This document shows positions 1-6,289 of a stretch of DNA of 15,562 bases, piece after piece. The stretch covers positions 3,447 to 19,008 of the forward strand of contig DKBD01000052.1 of the NCBI GenBank assembly GCA_002451055.1, read 5' to 3'. The notes under the pieces were generated by a model. The model was not told where the DNA came from, searched no databases, and worked only from the letters and a program-made list of their open reading frames with translations. A program made the position numbers and the translations under genes. This DNA is from Nitrospira sp. UBA6909. GTDB lineage: Bacteria > Nitrospirota > Nitrospiria > Nitrospirales > Nitrospiraceae. Every line of letters begins with the position of its first letter. Positions within the stretch are counted from its first letter, which is position 1.

Positions 1-758
1 CCCAACGTTCCGAAATACCGTCGTTCTGAATCATAGAGGCCTTTCGCGCTGAGCTCAGCTTTGATTCGTATAGGAGTCGGCTTGTCGGAGGATGCTTTGC
101 GGATAAGATCGACTGGTATCTGCCGAGAGGCCCTAGCCCCTGTTCTCCGGTCATTGAACCAATGGCGCATGTGACTAAGCTGGTCGGGGGGGACGACGAC
201 GGAGTAGGGAGCGCCGATCAATTCCTCCTGAGTGTAGCCCAGGAGTTCAGTGGCTTGGTGACTCAGAAACACAAATCGTCCTGCCGCATCAAGTTCGTAC
301 AATACGTCGGGCAATGTATCGATGAGACGACTATGACGTTCTTGCGTCCGTTCGAGCGTCATGCGGAGAGTGCGCGTTTCAAGTACGCCTTTCGCGTACA
401 GCACCAATTCGGTAAGAAATGCCGGTGACTTCTTATACAAGAGAAAATCCGCGCCGTCCTGAAGAGCAGTCAAGGCGGCGGAGGTATCGCTGCGTTCAGT
501 TTGCAGCACAAACGCGGCAAAGGGAGCGAACCGCTTCAGCTCAGGAAATATGGGCGCCATGCGCTGAGCATGTAAACGGTCATCAACGAGAATAACGTGC
601 CACGATGCCCGATGAGCCCACTGAAAAGCCTCTTCCAAAGAGTAGACGGCTTCGACCCGGGAGTTTGGAAAAAAACCGCGGATACTGAGCGTGGCCAGCT
701 TGATTTCATCGGCACTCTCGTTGACAAGAAGGACGGAGAGCGGTTCGCTCTGAGGCAT
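1..758 (-). CDS. Receiver-like plus PAS domain signalling protein, N-terminal part (C-terminus outside window)
   Basis: The reading frame opens with ATG at 758 and stays open to the window edge, giving 252 residues with no stop. An in-frame stop at 777-779 limits upstream extension. Residues 7-115 look like a response-regulator receiver fold: strand VLLV at 9-12, candidate phospho-acceptor D59 in LVDDRL, T87 and K109/K110. The usual acidic pair after the first strand is N13-E14, so Mg2+ binding may be altered. A helical linker (about 116-135) leads to a PAS domain from about 136 (LPDVLYELDAAGRFVFLS, then ELLGYTQEELIG). Such proteins usually end in a histidine kinase, GGDEF or phosphatase domain, but the output part lies outside the window, so the class is unknown. 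It is a cytoplasmic sensor by appearance, with no membrane segment in the visible part. Confidence 0.8.
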   Translation of the reverse strand, partial: MPQSEPLSVLLVNESADEIKLATLSIRGFFPNSRVEAVYSLEEAFQWAHRASWHVILVDDRLHAQRMAPIFPELKRFAPFAAFVLQTERSDTSAALTALQDGADFLLYKKSPAFLTELVLYAKGVLETRTLRMTLERTQERHSRLIDTLPDVLYELDAAGRFVFLSHQATELLGYTQEELIGAPYSVVVPPDQLSHMRHWFNDRRTGARASRQIPVDLIRKASSDKPTPIRIKAELSAKGLYDSERRYFGTL

Positions 759-773
759 GGCAAGATTCTCGTC

Positions 774-803
774 TTTCTAGTCAGGTCCGCTTTCAGATGT
801 CAA
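774..803 (-). promoter_or_regulatory. Candidate sigma70 promoter for the receiver-PAS gene
   Basis: On the minus strand TTGACA (798-803) is followed after 18 bases by TAGAAA (774-779). The predicted start near 767 would leave a leader of only about 9 bases before the ATG at 758, too short for a normal Shine-Dalgarno site. The -35 matches perfectly and the -10 matches 4 of 6. The rest of the 280-base gap (759-1039) holds only the hairpin described separately and no gene I can support. Confidence 0.4.
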
Positions 804-996
804 CGTTCTGTCACAGTGGGGGCTTGCACCAGCTGTTCGGCCCTAGAGAAGATAGATCCATATGTTGTCGTAGACCCAGTGTCTTGATACCACAAGTGAC
901 CTGGAGAAACACAGACGAGGGCGGATTTTAGAGGCGAAAACTACGGAAAAAGATGAACGAGAAGTTGGGTTGGTCTGAGAAACCGTTGAAACTCTC

Positions 997-1030
997 CTGG
1001 CCGGCCGGGCACGAGTGCCCGGCCGGCCAG
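997..1030 (-). terminator. Perfect GC-rich hairpin after the copper-protein gene
   Basis: Two 16-base arms (CTGGCCGGCCGGGCAC and its exact reverse complement) are separated by GA, so the top of the stem is a CGAG tetraloop. It begins 9 bases past the stop codon of the minus-strand gene ending at 1040. On the minus strand it is followed by GAGAGTTTCAAC, a poor U-tract, so intrinsic termination is plausible but not textbook. It could also act as a 3' stabilising structure or belong to a dispersed palindromic repeat. Confidence 0.6.
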
Positions 1031-1039
1031 TCATTGAGA

Positions 1040-2041
1040 TCAGTGCGCAGCGGCAGTTTTCTTCTGCTCGGGGCAGGCGCCAGGAGTCATATAGAGAAGG
1101 TAGTTGCCCATGCCATGCTGGAGTTCCTTATTCTGCAGGATATGGTGGTGGACCATCACCATTTCATAATCATCTTCCTTGGTGATTGGAAACCCCTGAG
1201 CGTCTTTATAGACTTGATGGGGGAGGAATTCCCGGAGAGTCCCGTCGCTTTCAACATCCGGAACGGTCCGAAGAAGAGTCTGATTTTTTGTCTTATTTTC
1301 CAACGCGATCATGAGTAATTCGTCATGACCATGGGGATAGGCAAACTTGACACAACCATCCACAGAAAACTTCAATGGCGCCGTATGGACTTGGACGCCT
1401 GGTCTGATTTCAATTCCTTCGTCGGTCTGATCTGCCGGCCGGTCGCCGAATTTGGTAAAGCAGACGATGTTCACCCCGACCTGATAGATGTCCATTTCCT
1501 TGACCGGTTTGGATTTCGGCGCAAAGAACATGGTGAAGGTTGTGATGACGTCTTTGGTCGGAGGAGCACCATGATAAAACGCGACAACGGTCATCAGCTT
1601 ATCACTTTGAGCAAGCTTGACACCGTAACCATCGGGGAATTGCGTTTCAGCCATCTCTAGCCCTGCCCCCCCGAAGAAAAGCGGCTCTCCCGGGCACGTC
1701 AAGCTGGGTTTGCTGTTGTTGATCATTAATATATGATGCAGATAGTTCCTGGGCAGCTCTTTGCCATCGATCGTAGAAATAGCCGACCTGAAGCCGACCA
1801 AATACTTGTCTTCTGGCAATTGGAAGTTGAACCGAGGCATAGAATCGCCCATGTCCCCTTCAGTATGGCCAGCCGGAAGATCGATCGGGCCGAAGGTCAG
1901 AGTCGCAGTATTCTCTCCGTAGGTGATTTTCGAGCCAACCTGCTTGTTCAACGTGGGAACCGCGTGATGGTTGTGCCCTCCGTCCGCATAAGCAGATGAA
2001 CCGATAAAGACCATAACCGTTGCAATCAGAAACCTTCGCAT
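1040..2041 (-). CDS. Exported protein resembling copper type II ascorbate-dependent monooxygenases (PHM/DBH fold)
   Basis: A 333-residue protein with a Sec signal peptide (MRRFLIATVMVFIGSSAYA, cleavage likely after A19) and a His-rich mature N-terminus (GHNHH). The layout follows the two-domain peptidylglycine/dopamine monooxygenase fold: H102-H103 in YLHHILM match the first HH ligand pair, H157 in VAFYHG matches the third CuH ligand, H237 and H239 in YPHGHDEL match the HxH of the CuM site, and M311 in HGMGNYLLYM matches the CuM methionine. Cysteines at 116, 194, 230 and 323 could form disulphides in the periplasm. Substrate is unknown. I chose ATG 2041 because GGGAGG lies just upstream; a GTG at 2053 is possible. 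The assignment rests on motif pattern, not on a search. Alternatives are a non-enzymatic copper-binding protein or another jelly-roll protein. It follows the NTF2-like gene by 76 bases, probably in one transcript. Confidence 0.6.
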   Translation of the reverse strand: MRRFLIATVMVFIGSSAYADGGHNHHAVPTLNKQVGSKITYGENTATLTFGPIDLPAGHTEGDMGDSMPRFNFQLPEDKYLVGFRSAISTIDGKELPRNYLHHILMINNSKPSLTCPGEPLFFGGAGLEMAETQFPDGYGVKLAQSDKLMTVVAFYHGAPPTKDVITTFTMFFAPKSKPVKEMDIYQVGVNIVCFTKFGDRPADQTDEGIEIRPGVQVHTAPLKFSVDGCVKFAYPHGHDELLMIALENKTKNQTLLRTVPDVESDGTLREFLPHQVYKDAQGFPITKEDDYEMVMVHHHILQNKELQHGMGNYLLYMTPGACPEQKKTAAAH

Positions 2042-2117
2042 AGAACCTCCCACGGGAATTGAAAGTCACATCGTGATGTTGGACCGGGCTCCGTATAGTC
2101 TTGAACAGTCTCGCACA

Positions 2118-2996
2118 TTATTGAGAGGACGCTGGCGACGTCAACCGTTTCCACTCGTAGGTCCCGCCATGTTCACGGGGCGGAATATTCTTGTGATTCC
2201 CTACGCGGCTATACCACCAGATTCCTTTTGCCTGAGTGCCGTCTTCTGAAAGAAGAACCTCAAACCCGCCTTCCCGATCATTGCCGGGCTGGTGCCAGGT
2301 GCCTTGCCACAGCTGATCCGCGAACTTGGTCGTGACGAAACGCCCGTCATGTTGTGTGTACGGACCATTGCCATTCTTGTCCAGCGTCGCCTTGTACCGC
2401 TTGTTGTCCTCGACCTCCAGGATGTCCCATTCACCGCTGAGGTCAGGCATCGTCGAAGCCGGTGGATTGCTGACCTGAACCTGCTGTGAGGGCGACACGG
2501 TAGATTGAGCAACCGGACTGTTCATTTGAGCCGAGCGAAATGATTCATGAAATGACAGCATCACCCATTGTCCATTCCGGCGCTCCAGCACGCCCGTTTC
2601 CCTCAACGGCAAAAGCATGCGCTTCAGCTCGGCGCCTTCGGTGACATACCGGATATAGTCCAATTCCATTGTGAACCACGCGACGTCCCCCTTGGTCCAC
2701 ACGTTAAGCTCGCGGATAGGAATTTCAAACTTCTGGACGTTTCCGAACTCTTCCTGCATCTCCCGTTCGAACTCCTGCCAGCCGACGTACTTGCGTCCGC
2801 CGACCGAATAACTGGTGATATCCGCATCGTGCGCCATCAGGCGAGACATGGTCGCCATGTCTTTTTCGACGTTGGCTCGGACCAGTGTTCGAATGACCTG
2901 TTCAGGTGTGGCAGTTCTCGGAGGATCCGCGAGTGCGACGGACGTGAAACTGACGAAACTATACAGGACGCATAACACGACTGTAGAACGCACCAT
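2118..2996 (-). CDS. Exported NTF2/SnoaL-like protein with C-terminal beta-rich domain
   Basis: A 292-residue protein with a signal peptide (hydrophobic 5-22, cleavage likely after ALA at 23). Residues 29-155 have the pattern of the SnoaL/DUF4440 NTF2-like fold: an opening helix (TPEQVIRTLVRANVEKDMATM), then VGWQEFEREM and a strand run ending in GQWVMLSFHESF. A Ser/Pro/Gln-rich linker (156-184) leads to a second domain (185-286) with many Trp and Gly residues (DLSGEWDILEV, LWQGTWHQPG, GIWWYSRVG, GGTYEWKRL), which reads as a small beta-barrel or lipocalin-like unit. NTF2-like domains bind small ligands or act as enzymes; nothing here fixes a reaction. The ATG at 2996 has GGAG six bases upstream. 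The downstream neighbour is the exported copper-type protein, so both probably act in the periplasm. Function unknown. Confidence 0.75.
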   Translation of the reverse strand: MVRSTVVLCVLYSFVSFTSVALADPPRTATPEQVIRTLVRANVEKDMATMSRLMAHDADITSYSVGGRKYVGWQEFEREMQEEFGNVQKFEIPIRELNVWTKGDVAWFTMELDYIRYVTEGAELKRMLLPLRETGVLERRNGQWVMLSFHESFRSAQMNSPVAQSTVSPSQQVQVSNPPASTMPDLSGEWDILEVEDNKRYKATLDKNGNGPYTQHDGRFVTTKFADQLWQGTWHQPGNDREGGFEVLLSEDGTQAKGIWWYSRVGNHKNIPPREHGGTYEWKRLTSPASSQ

Positions 2997-3056
2997 TTAC
3001 TGCTCCATGTGGTTGAACTGGTAGAAAGAAACGCCCGCAGAAGATTTTTAGTCAAC

Positions 3057-3085
3057 AACGTACACGGGCTTGTAGATCTTGTCAA
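3057..3085 (-). promoter_or_regulatory. Candidate sigma70 promoter for the NTF2-like / copper-protein pair
   Basis: On the minus strand TTGACA (3080-3085) stands 17 bases before TACGTT (3057-3062). The predicted start near 3050 gives a leader of about 53 bases to the ATG at 2996. The -35 is perfect and the -10 matches 3 of 6, so confidence is moderate. Confidence 0.4.
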
Positions 3086-3106
3086 CACCGATGCGAAACC
3101 ATGTCC

Positions 3107-3856
3107 TTAGGTGCGCGCAATCACGACGACGGTGACGTTGTCCGTACCGCCCCGGTCGAGGGATTCATTGATCAGAGCGTCGCATGTTCGAATAGGGTCG
3201 CCCTGAGCATGGGTGCAAATATCTCGAATGTCGTCGTCCTCCAACATCTTCGTCAATCCGTCAGAGCAGAGCAATAGAAGATCATCCCGCTCGAGTGGGT
3301 GCGATGAAATCGAAGGCCTCGGGGGTGAGGATATCCCTAACGCCTGGGTAAGAACATGTCGTTCCGGATGCATCCGCGCAGTTTCGTGAGTCAGGATCCC
3401 GCGCTCGAGATACTTCTCAATCAACGTGTGGTCGCGCGTGAGGAGGGTGAGCGCCCCAGATCGGAAGAGATAGGCGCGACTGTCACCCAGATGGGCGACA
3501 TGGGCAGTTAGCGTCGGCAATGAGTGAATCAGGAGTAGGACGACGGTGGTGCCCATGCCTTTCAGCGAGGGCTCCAGCTTGACCCGTTCCTGGATCGCGC
3601 GATGAGCTTGCATGATCAAATCGGCCACGAACTCGGAGGGGAGACCATTGCCCTTCCGGAGAATGTCGGCTGATAACTCGGCCTGAGCTTTGATGCTGGC
3701 AATGGCAGTTTGAGCGGCCACTTCGCCTCCGGCATGGCCACCCATTCCATCCGCAACGGCCCACAGGCCCAGCGGGTCGACGGTGGTGAATGCGTCTTGG
3801 TTTATGGCGCGCACGAAGCCGACCTCGCTGCGACCGATGCCGACCCAGCTGCTCAT
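3107..3856 (-). CDS. PP2C-family (PPM) serine/threonine protein phosphatase
   Basis: A 249-residue single-domain phosphatase, the usual length for bacterial Stp/PrpC enzymes. It removes phosphate from Ser/Thr (and sometimes Arg or receiver) residues using two metal ions. Motifs appear in the right order: VRAINQDAF (metal-binding D21), WAVADGMGGHAGGE (D36, G37), GMGTTVV at 101-107, VAHLGDSRAYLF at 120-131, CSDGLTKML (D199) and GGTDNVTVVVI (D239). All canonical metal-binding Asp residues are present, so it should be active. It is cytoplasmic, with no signal or membrane segment. Its ATG overlaps the stop of the upstream exonuclease gene (ATGA at 3853-3856), which suggests translational coupling; no clear ribosome site precedes it. 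No kinase or anti-sigma partner lies nearby. Confidence 0.93.
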   Translation of the reverse strand: MSSWVGIGRSEVGFVRAINQDAFTTVDPLGLWAVADGMGGHAGGEVAAQTAIASIKAQAELSADILRKGNGLPSEFVADLIMQAHRAIQERVKLEPSLKGMGTTVVLLLIHSLPTLTAHVAHLGDSRAYLFRSGALTLLTRDHTLIEKYLERGILTHETARMHPERHVLTQALGISSPPRPSISSHPLERDDLLLLCSDGLTKMLEDDDIRDICTHAQGDPIRTCDALINESLDRGGTDNVTVVVIART

Positions 3857-4665
3857 CGAAGGAGCGGAGCCTGAAGTGAAGTCGGTACCGAAGGCGCGCC
3901 GACCGATGCGGGTCCAAATCGCAACATCATTTCTTTATAGACCAGTGCCGCGATGGGAACAAGACTTTCCGTGTCAGCTGCATTGTAGGCCAGCAATATG
4001 TCGAGTGCGTTGTGCGATCCTCGTTGCCACTCCGACCATAGCCGCACGGCATCCATGCCATTCAGGCCGTGAAGAGCTGGCTCCCGATCTATTCCAAATT
4101 TCTGTTCGAGCTGTTTGAGCCCTCCATGCATTCCCAAGCGACGCGCAGCCAGGCACAGGTCGAAGTGGGGCACGACGAATCGCAATAGTGGAAATTTCGC
4201 CCGCAAGTAGGGCACATCGAATCCGGTCCCAAAATACGTCACAAGCAATCGGCAATGATCGAGCTCAGCCTGCAGCCGATCGGTCGTCAAGGTCTCTCCG
4301 TGCACCAGGCTGATCGTGTGTCCGTTTCGGTGAAGGCCGACAACGGTCACGGCCCCAGCCGGGTCATGATAGGAGAGCCCAGTGGTTTCAATGTCGAGAT
4401 ATAGAATGTCCGATCGGCAGCTGTCGTAGAATCGCCAATGCTCGCGCTTTGGCAACCGCGAGGCGAGCGCACGCAGATCATCCGCATCGAACTCCGATTG
4501 CACCAGGGCAAGCTCGCGATCATATAGGGATTTCCGATAAGAAGACAGCCCGCCAATGGTTGGCTGTTTGATAAAGCCTTGCCAATTGAGGAGCCCCTGT
4601 TTCCACCATCGACGTTCCGTGGCGGGCCCGATGCCTTGAAGGAAGACGAACGTGGAAGTCAGCAT
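3853..4665 (-). CDS. YprB-like DEDD-type RNase H fold 3'-5' exonuclease
   Basis: A 270-residue protein. Residues 8-33 (FLQGIGPATERRWWKQGLLN) resemble a helix-hairpin-helix nucleic-acid-binding segment. Residues 86-245 form a DnaQ/RNase_H_2-like domain: YLDIETTGLS supplies the D91/E93 pair, TYFGTGFDVPYL supplies D150, PHFDLCLAARR supplies D169 and AYNAADTESL supplies D231. This is the catalytic set of the YprB family (RNase H-like, DUF-class 3'-5' exonucleases), whose physiological substrate is poorly known. I chose ATG 4665: the frame stays open to 5169, but that part lies antisense to the next gene and does not look like protein. There is no Shine-Dalgarno site, and the predicted promoter would start the RNA at this ATG. 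The gene overlaps the phosphatase gene by four bases. Confidence 0.85.
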   Translation of the reverse strand: MLTSTFVFLQGIGPATERRWWKQGLLNWQGFIKQPTIGGLSSYRKSLYDRELALVQSEFDADDLRALASRLPKREHWRFYDSCRSDILYLDIETTGLSYHDPAGAVTVVGLHRNGHTISLVHGETLTTDRLQAELDHCRLLVTYFGTGFDVPYLRAKFPLLRFVVPHFDLCLAARRLGMHGGLKQLEQKFGIDREPALHGLNGMDAVRLWSEWQRGSHNALDILLAYNAADTESLVPIAALVYKEMMLRFGPASVGAPSVPTSLQAPLLR

Positions 4666-4671
4666 GTCGGA

Positions 4672-4701
4672 ATTGTAGCCTTGATTTCGGGCAGGAGACA
4701 A
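4672..4701 (-). promoter_or_regulatory. Candidate sigma70 promoter giving a leaderless exonuclease mRNA
   Basis: On the minus strand TTGTCT (4696-4701) is 18 bases before TACAAT (4672-4677, 5 of 6 to consensus). Counting seven bases from the end of the -10 puts the start at 4665, the A of the exonuclease ATG. It overlaps the opposing promoter at 4681-4709. Confidence 0.45.
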
Positions 4702-4709
4702 GCTAGAGT
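4681..4709 (+). promoter_or_regulatory. Candidate sigma70 promoter for the plus-strand run
   Basis: TTGATT (4681-4686), a 17-base spacer and TAGAGT (4704-4709), each 4 of 6 to consensus. Predicted start near 4716, about 52 bases ahead of the ATG at 4768. Confidence 0.4.
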
Positions 4710-4767
4710 TCAACGCTATGACTACCTTGCGTAGGCGCGGTCCCATACCGAAGATTCGTACCAACAC

Positions 4768-5151
4768 ATGACTCAGTCGTCCAAACGTATTCGCATCACA
4801 GTGGGAGGAGTTCAACTCGACGCAGAACTCAAGGGTACGAAAACCGCAGACCAGGTATATGCGGCGCTTCCGATCCAGGCTCCGATCAATACCTGGGGCG
4901 AGGAGTTTTACTTCAAAATTCCCGGTGTCACCGATTATCGGGAAACCGCGACGACTCGGGTGCACATCGGCGATATCGCCTACTGGGGAGCCGGCCAAGT
5001 CTTGGCGATCTTTTTCGGGAGAACCCCGATGAGTATGGGATGCGATCCGGTTCCGGCGGACCGGGTGAATGTCGTGGGACGGATCGTCGGGGATGCCACC
5101 CAATTGCGCCGTGCGATGGAAGCTTCCACCATCAAGGTCGAGCAAGGATAA
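4768..5151 (+). CDS. Cyclophilin-like fold protein (TM1367 type)
   Basis: A 127-residue cytoplasmic protein that matches the small cyclophilin-like family typified by Thermotoga TM1367 (cyclophilin-like beta-barrel). Visible signatures are KRIRITVGGVQLDAEL at the start, TADQVYAALPIQAPINTWGEEFYFKIP, GDIAYWGAGQVLAIFFGRTP and the VNVVGRIVGD near the end. These proteins keep the barrel of peptidyl-prolyl isomerases but lack the usual active-site set, and their role is unknown. The ATG at 4768 has no strong ribosome site; the next gene starts 5 bases past its stop, so the two are probably translated together. Confidence 0.8.
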   Translation: MTQSSKRIRITVGGVQLDAELKGTKTADQVYAALPIQAPINTWGEEFYFKIPGVTDYRETATTRVHIGDIAYWGAGQVLAIFFGRTPMSMGCDPVPADRVNVVGRIVGDATQLRRAMEASTIKVEQG

Positions 5152-5156
5152 GGACT

Positions 5157-5438
5157 GTGCGCCTGTCAAAAGAACGGGTGCGGCATATGGCGGAGAGTGT
5201 GGCGAGCCGTCTTGAACAAGATGGATGCATCGAGCTCGTTGGGGACCGCAAGGCGTTCATCGATAGACTGGATCGCGTCATGACGGACGAACTGTCTCTG
5301 GAAGATCGCCTAAACGCCGAAGTACGGCAGATGCTCAAGGGATACGACAAACAGATTGAACAGGGACAGGTCGATTACCAGAAGATGTTTCAGATGGTGA
5401 AACAGAAGTTGGTCCGCGAACGGGGCCTGATTTTATGA
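5157..5438 (+). CDS. DUF507 family protein (first copy)
   Basis: A 93-residue protein whose whole length matches DUF507: opening MRLSKERVRHMAESVASRL, then a core of charged helices (LSLEDRLNAEVRQMLKGYD, VDYQKMFQMVKQKL) and the end RERGLIL. I chose GTG 5157, since AAGGA sits upstream at 5144-5148 and 5151-5154 and DUF507 proteins start at this point. The frame is open back to 5040, but that part overlaps the cyclophilin-like gene. No function is established for the family. It starts 5 bases after the cyclophilin-like gene and is followed by a second DUF507 gene after a 98-base gap. Confidence 0.88.
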   Translation: MRLSKERVRHMAESVASRLEQDGCIELVGDRKAFIDRLDRVMTDELSLEDRLNAEVRQMLKGYDKQIEQGQVDYQKMFQMVKQKLVRERGLIL

Positions 5439-5536
5439 AGAAGCCAGGAGTGAGGGGGCAGGGGTGAAGGGTTAAACAATCAAATGATGCTCTTGTCGCC
5501 TGTGACACCTAACTGTTCACCTCTTGGCAGTTTCGT
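5439..5536 (+). other. Gap between the DUF507 copies with an imperfect inverted repeat
   Basis: A 98-base gap. AGGGGTGAAGGGTTA (5459-5473) pairs imperfectly (12 of 15) with TAACTGTTCACCTCT (5510-5524), so the transcript could fold into a long-looped hairpin. The G-rich start (5448-5470) is built of degenerate GAGGGG/GGGGTGA units. I see no good promoter in it. It may attenuate transcription or be a degenerate intergenic repeat. Confidence 0.3.
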
Positions 5537-5809
5537 ATGCTGAGTGAAGACAAGGTCAGTCACCTCTCGCACGTGATCCGAAACGAAGTCACGCGAAACC
5601 CGGCTGTAAAGGTAATCGGCGGGGACGAGCGGATTTTGAAGGAGATCAAACGTGTACTCGCGGTTGAATTGGCTCAGGAGACGGAGATTGATCGGAAGAT
5701 CAGGGCGAGACTCGCCTCATATTCCCGTGGTATCGTTGAAGGCAGTACGGAATGGGAAGTCCTCTACCGCAAAACGTTCGAGGAAGAAACGCGAAAGCAT
5801 GGCAAGTGA
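5537..5809 (+). CDS. DUF507 family protein (second, diverged copy)
   Basis: A 90-residue protein from the same family as the gene before it: MLSEDKVSHLSHVIRNEV aligns with the other copy's opening, and VELAQETEIDRKIRARLASYSRGIVEGSTEWEVLYRKTFEEE follows its second half helix for helix. Only scattered residues are identical, so this is an old paralogue and not a fresh duplication. The predicted fold is all-helical and cytoplasmic. No clear ribosome site precedes the ATG. The downstream lipoprotein gene begins 16 bases after its stop. Function unknown. Confidence 0.85.
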   Translation: MLSEDKVSHLSHVIRNEVTRNPAVKVIGGDERILKEIKRVLAVELAQETEIDRKIRARLASYSRGIVEGSTEWEVLYRKTFEEETRKHGK

Positions 5810-5825
5810 GGGACGGGAGGTGGGG

Positions 5826-6275
5826 ATGAAAACCACTCTAAAACAGATCGCCATCTTTGTCCTGATCTTGATGCTGCTCGGACCCGCAGCCTGTTCGGCA
5901 AAGCGAAAACCCCTCGTTCCTCTGGCGCTTGCCGATGTCGGCGCTATACCCCAGGCTGTCGCATGGACGGAACAGGGGAGTCAGGCCTATCAGTCCAAAC
6001 AGTTCGAAGAGGCAAAAAAGTATTTTGGACAGGCGGTTGTGGCCGTGCCTGAATCCGGCCAGGCTCATTACAACTACGCGTTAGCCTTGAACGCGCTTGG
6101 TGAGGCAGCCGACGCACGGCAACATTTCCTCGAAGCGGCGAATTTGGCACCGGGCGACAAGATCATTTGGGATTCTCCGGCGCTGTCAGCGTACGGTGAC
6201 CCTGAGACAAAGAAGCGAACTAAGGACCGTCCCTATGGGACCCAACGGCCGACTTTCGGCGGCATGCCGCGGTAA
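5826..6275 (+). CDS. TPR-containing putative lipoprotein
   Basis: A 149-residue protein with a hydrophobic leader (residues 8-22) ending in GPAAC, with C23 as the candidate lipidated residue. The lipobox is imperfect because Pro occupies the -3 position. Residues 46-110 form two tetratricopeptide-type helix pairs (WTEQGSQAYQSKQFEEAKKYF and AHYNYALALNALGEAADARQHF), a protein-binding scaffold. The C-terminus is basic and disordered-looking. ATG 5826 was chosen because GGGAGG lies five bases upstream; the same frame is open further upstream but overlaps the DUF507 gene. It probably sits on an envelope membrane facing the periplasm. Partner unknown. The peroxiredoxin gene follows 14 bases after its stop. 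Confidence 0.8.
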   Translation: MKTTLKQIAIFVLILMLLGPAACSAKRKPLVPLALADVGAIPQAVAWTEQGSQAYQSKQFEEAKKYFGQAVVAVPESGQAHYNYALALNALGEAADARQHFLEAANLAPGDKIIWDSPALSAYGDPETKKRTKDRPYGTQRPTFGGMPR

Positions 6276-6289
6276 AGATGAGGACAAAC

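Noticed and set aside
953..1660. Plus-strand open frames opposite the copper-type protein gene
   Set aside because: The minus strand encodes a signal peptide and conserved ligand motifs; the plus-strand products are composition artefacts.
5040..5156. Start of the first DUF507 protein at 5040
   Set aside because: The extra 39 residues overlap the cyclophilin-like gene and are Gly/Arg/Cys-rich without family similarity; GTG 5157 matches the family start.
4666..5169. Upstream extension of the exonuclease frame to 5169 (168 more residues)
   Set aside because: It lies antisense to the cyclophilin-like gene, the added residues show no family features, and the YprB-like protein starts naturally at ATG 4665.
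5445..5475. G-rich GAGGGG/GGGGTGA units as a tandem repeat or CRISPR-like array
   Set aside because: The units are too degenerate and too few, with no regular spacers; similar G-rich text at 12880-12892 is also only loosely alike.
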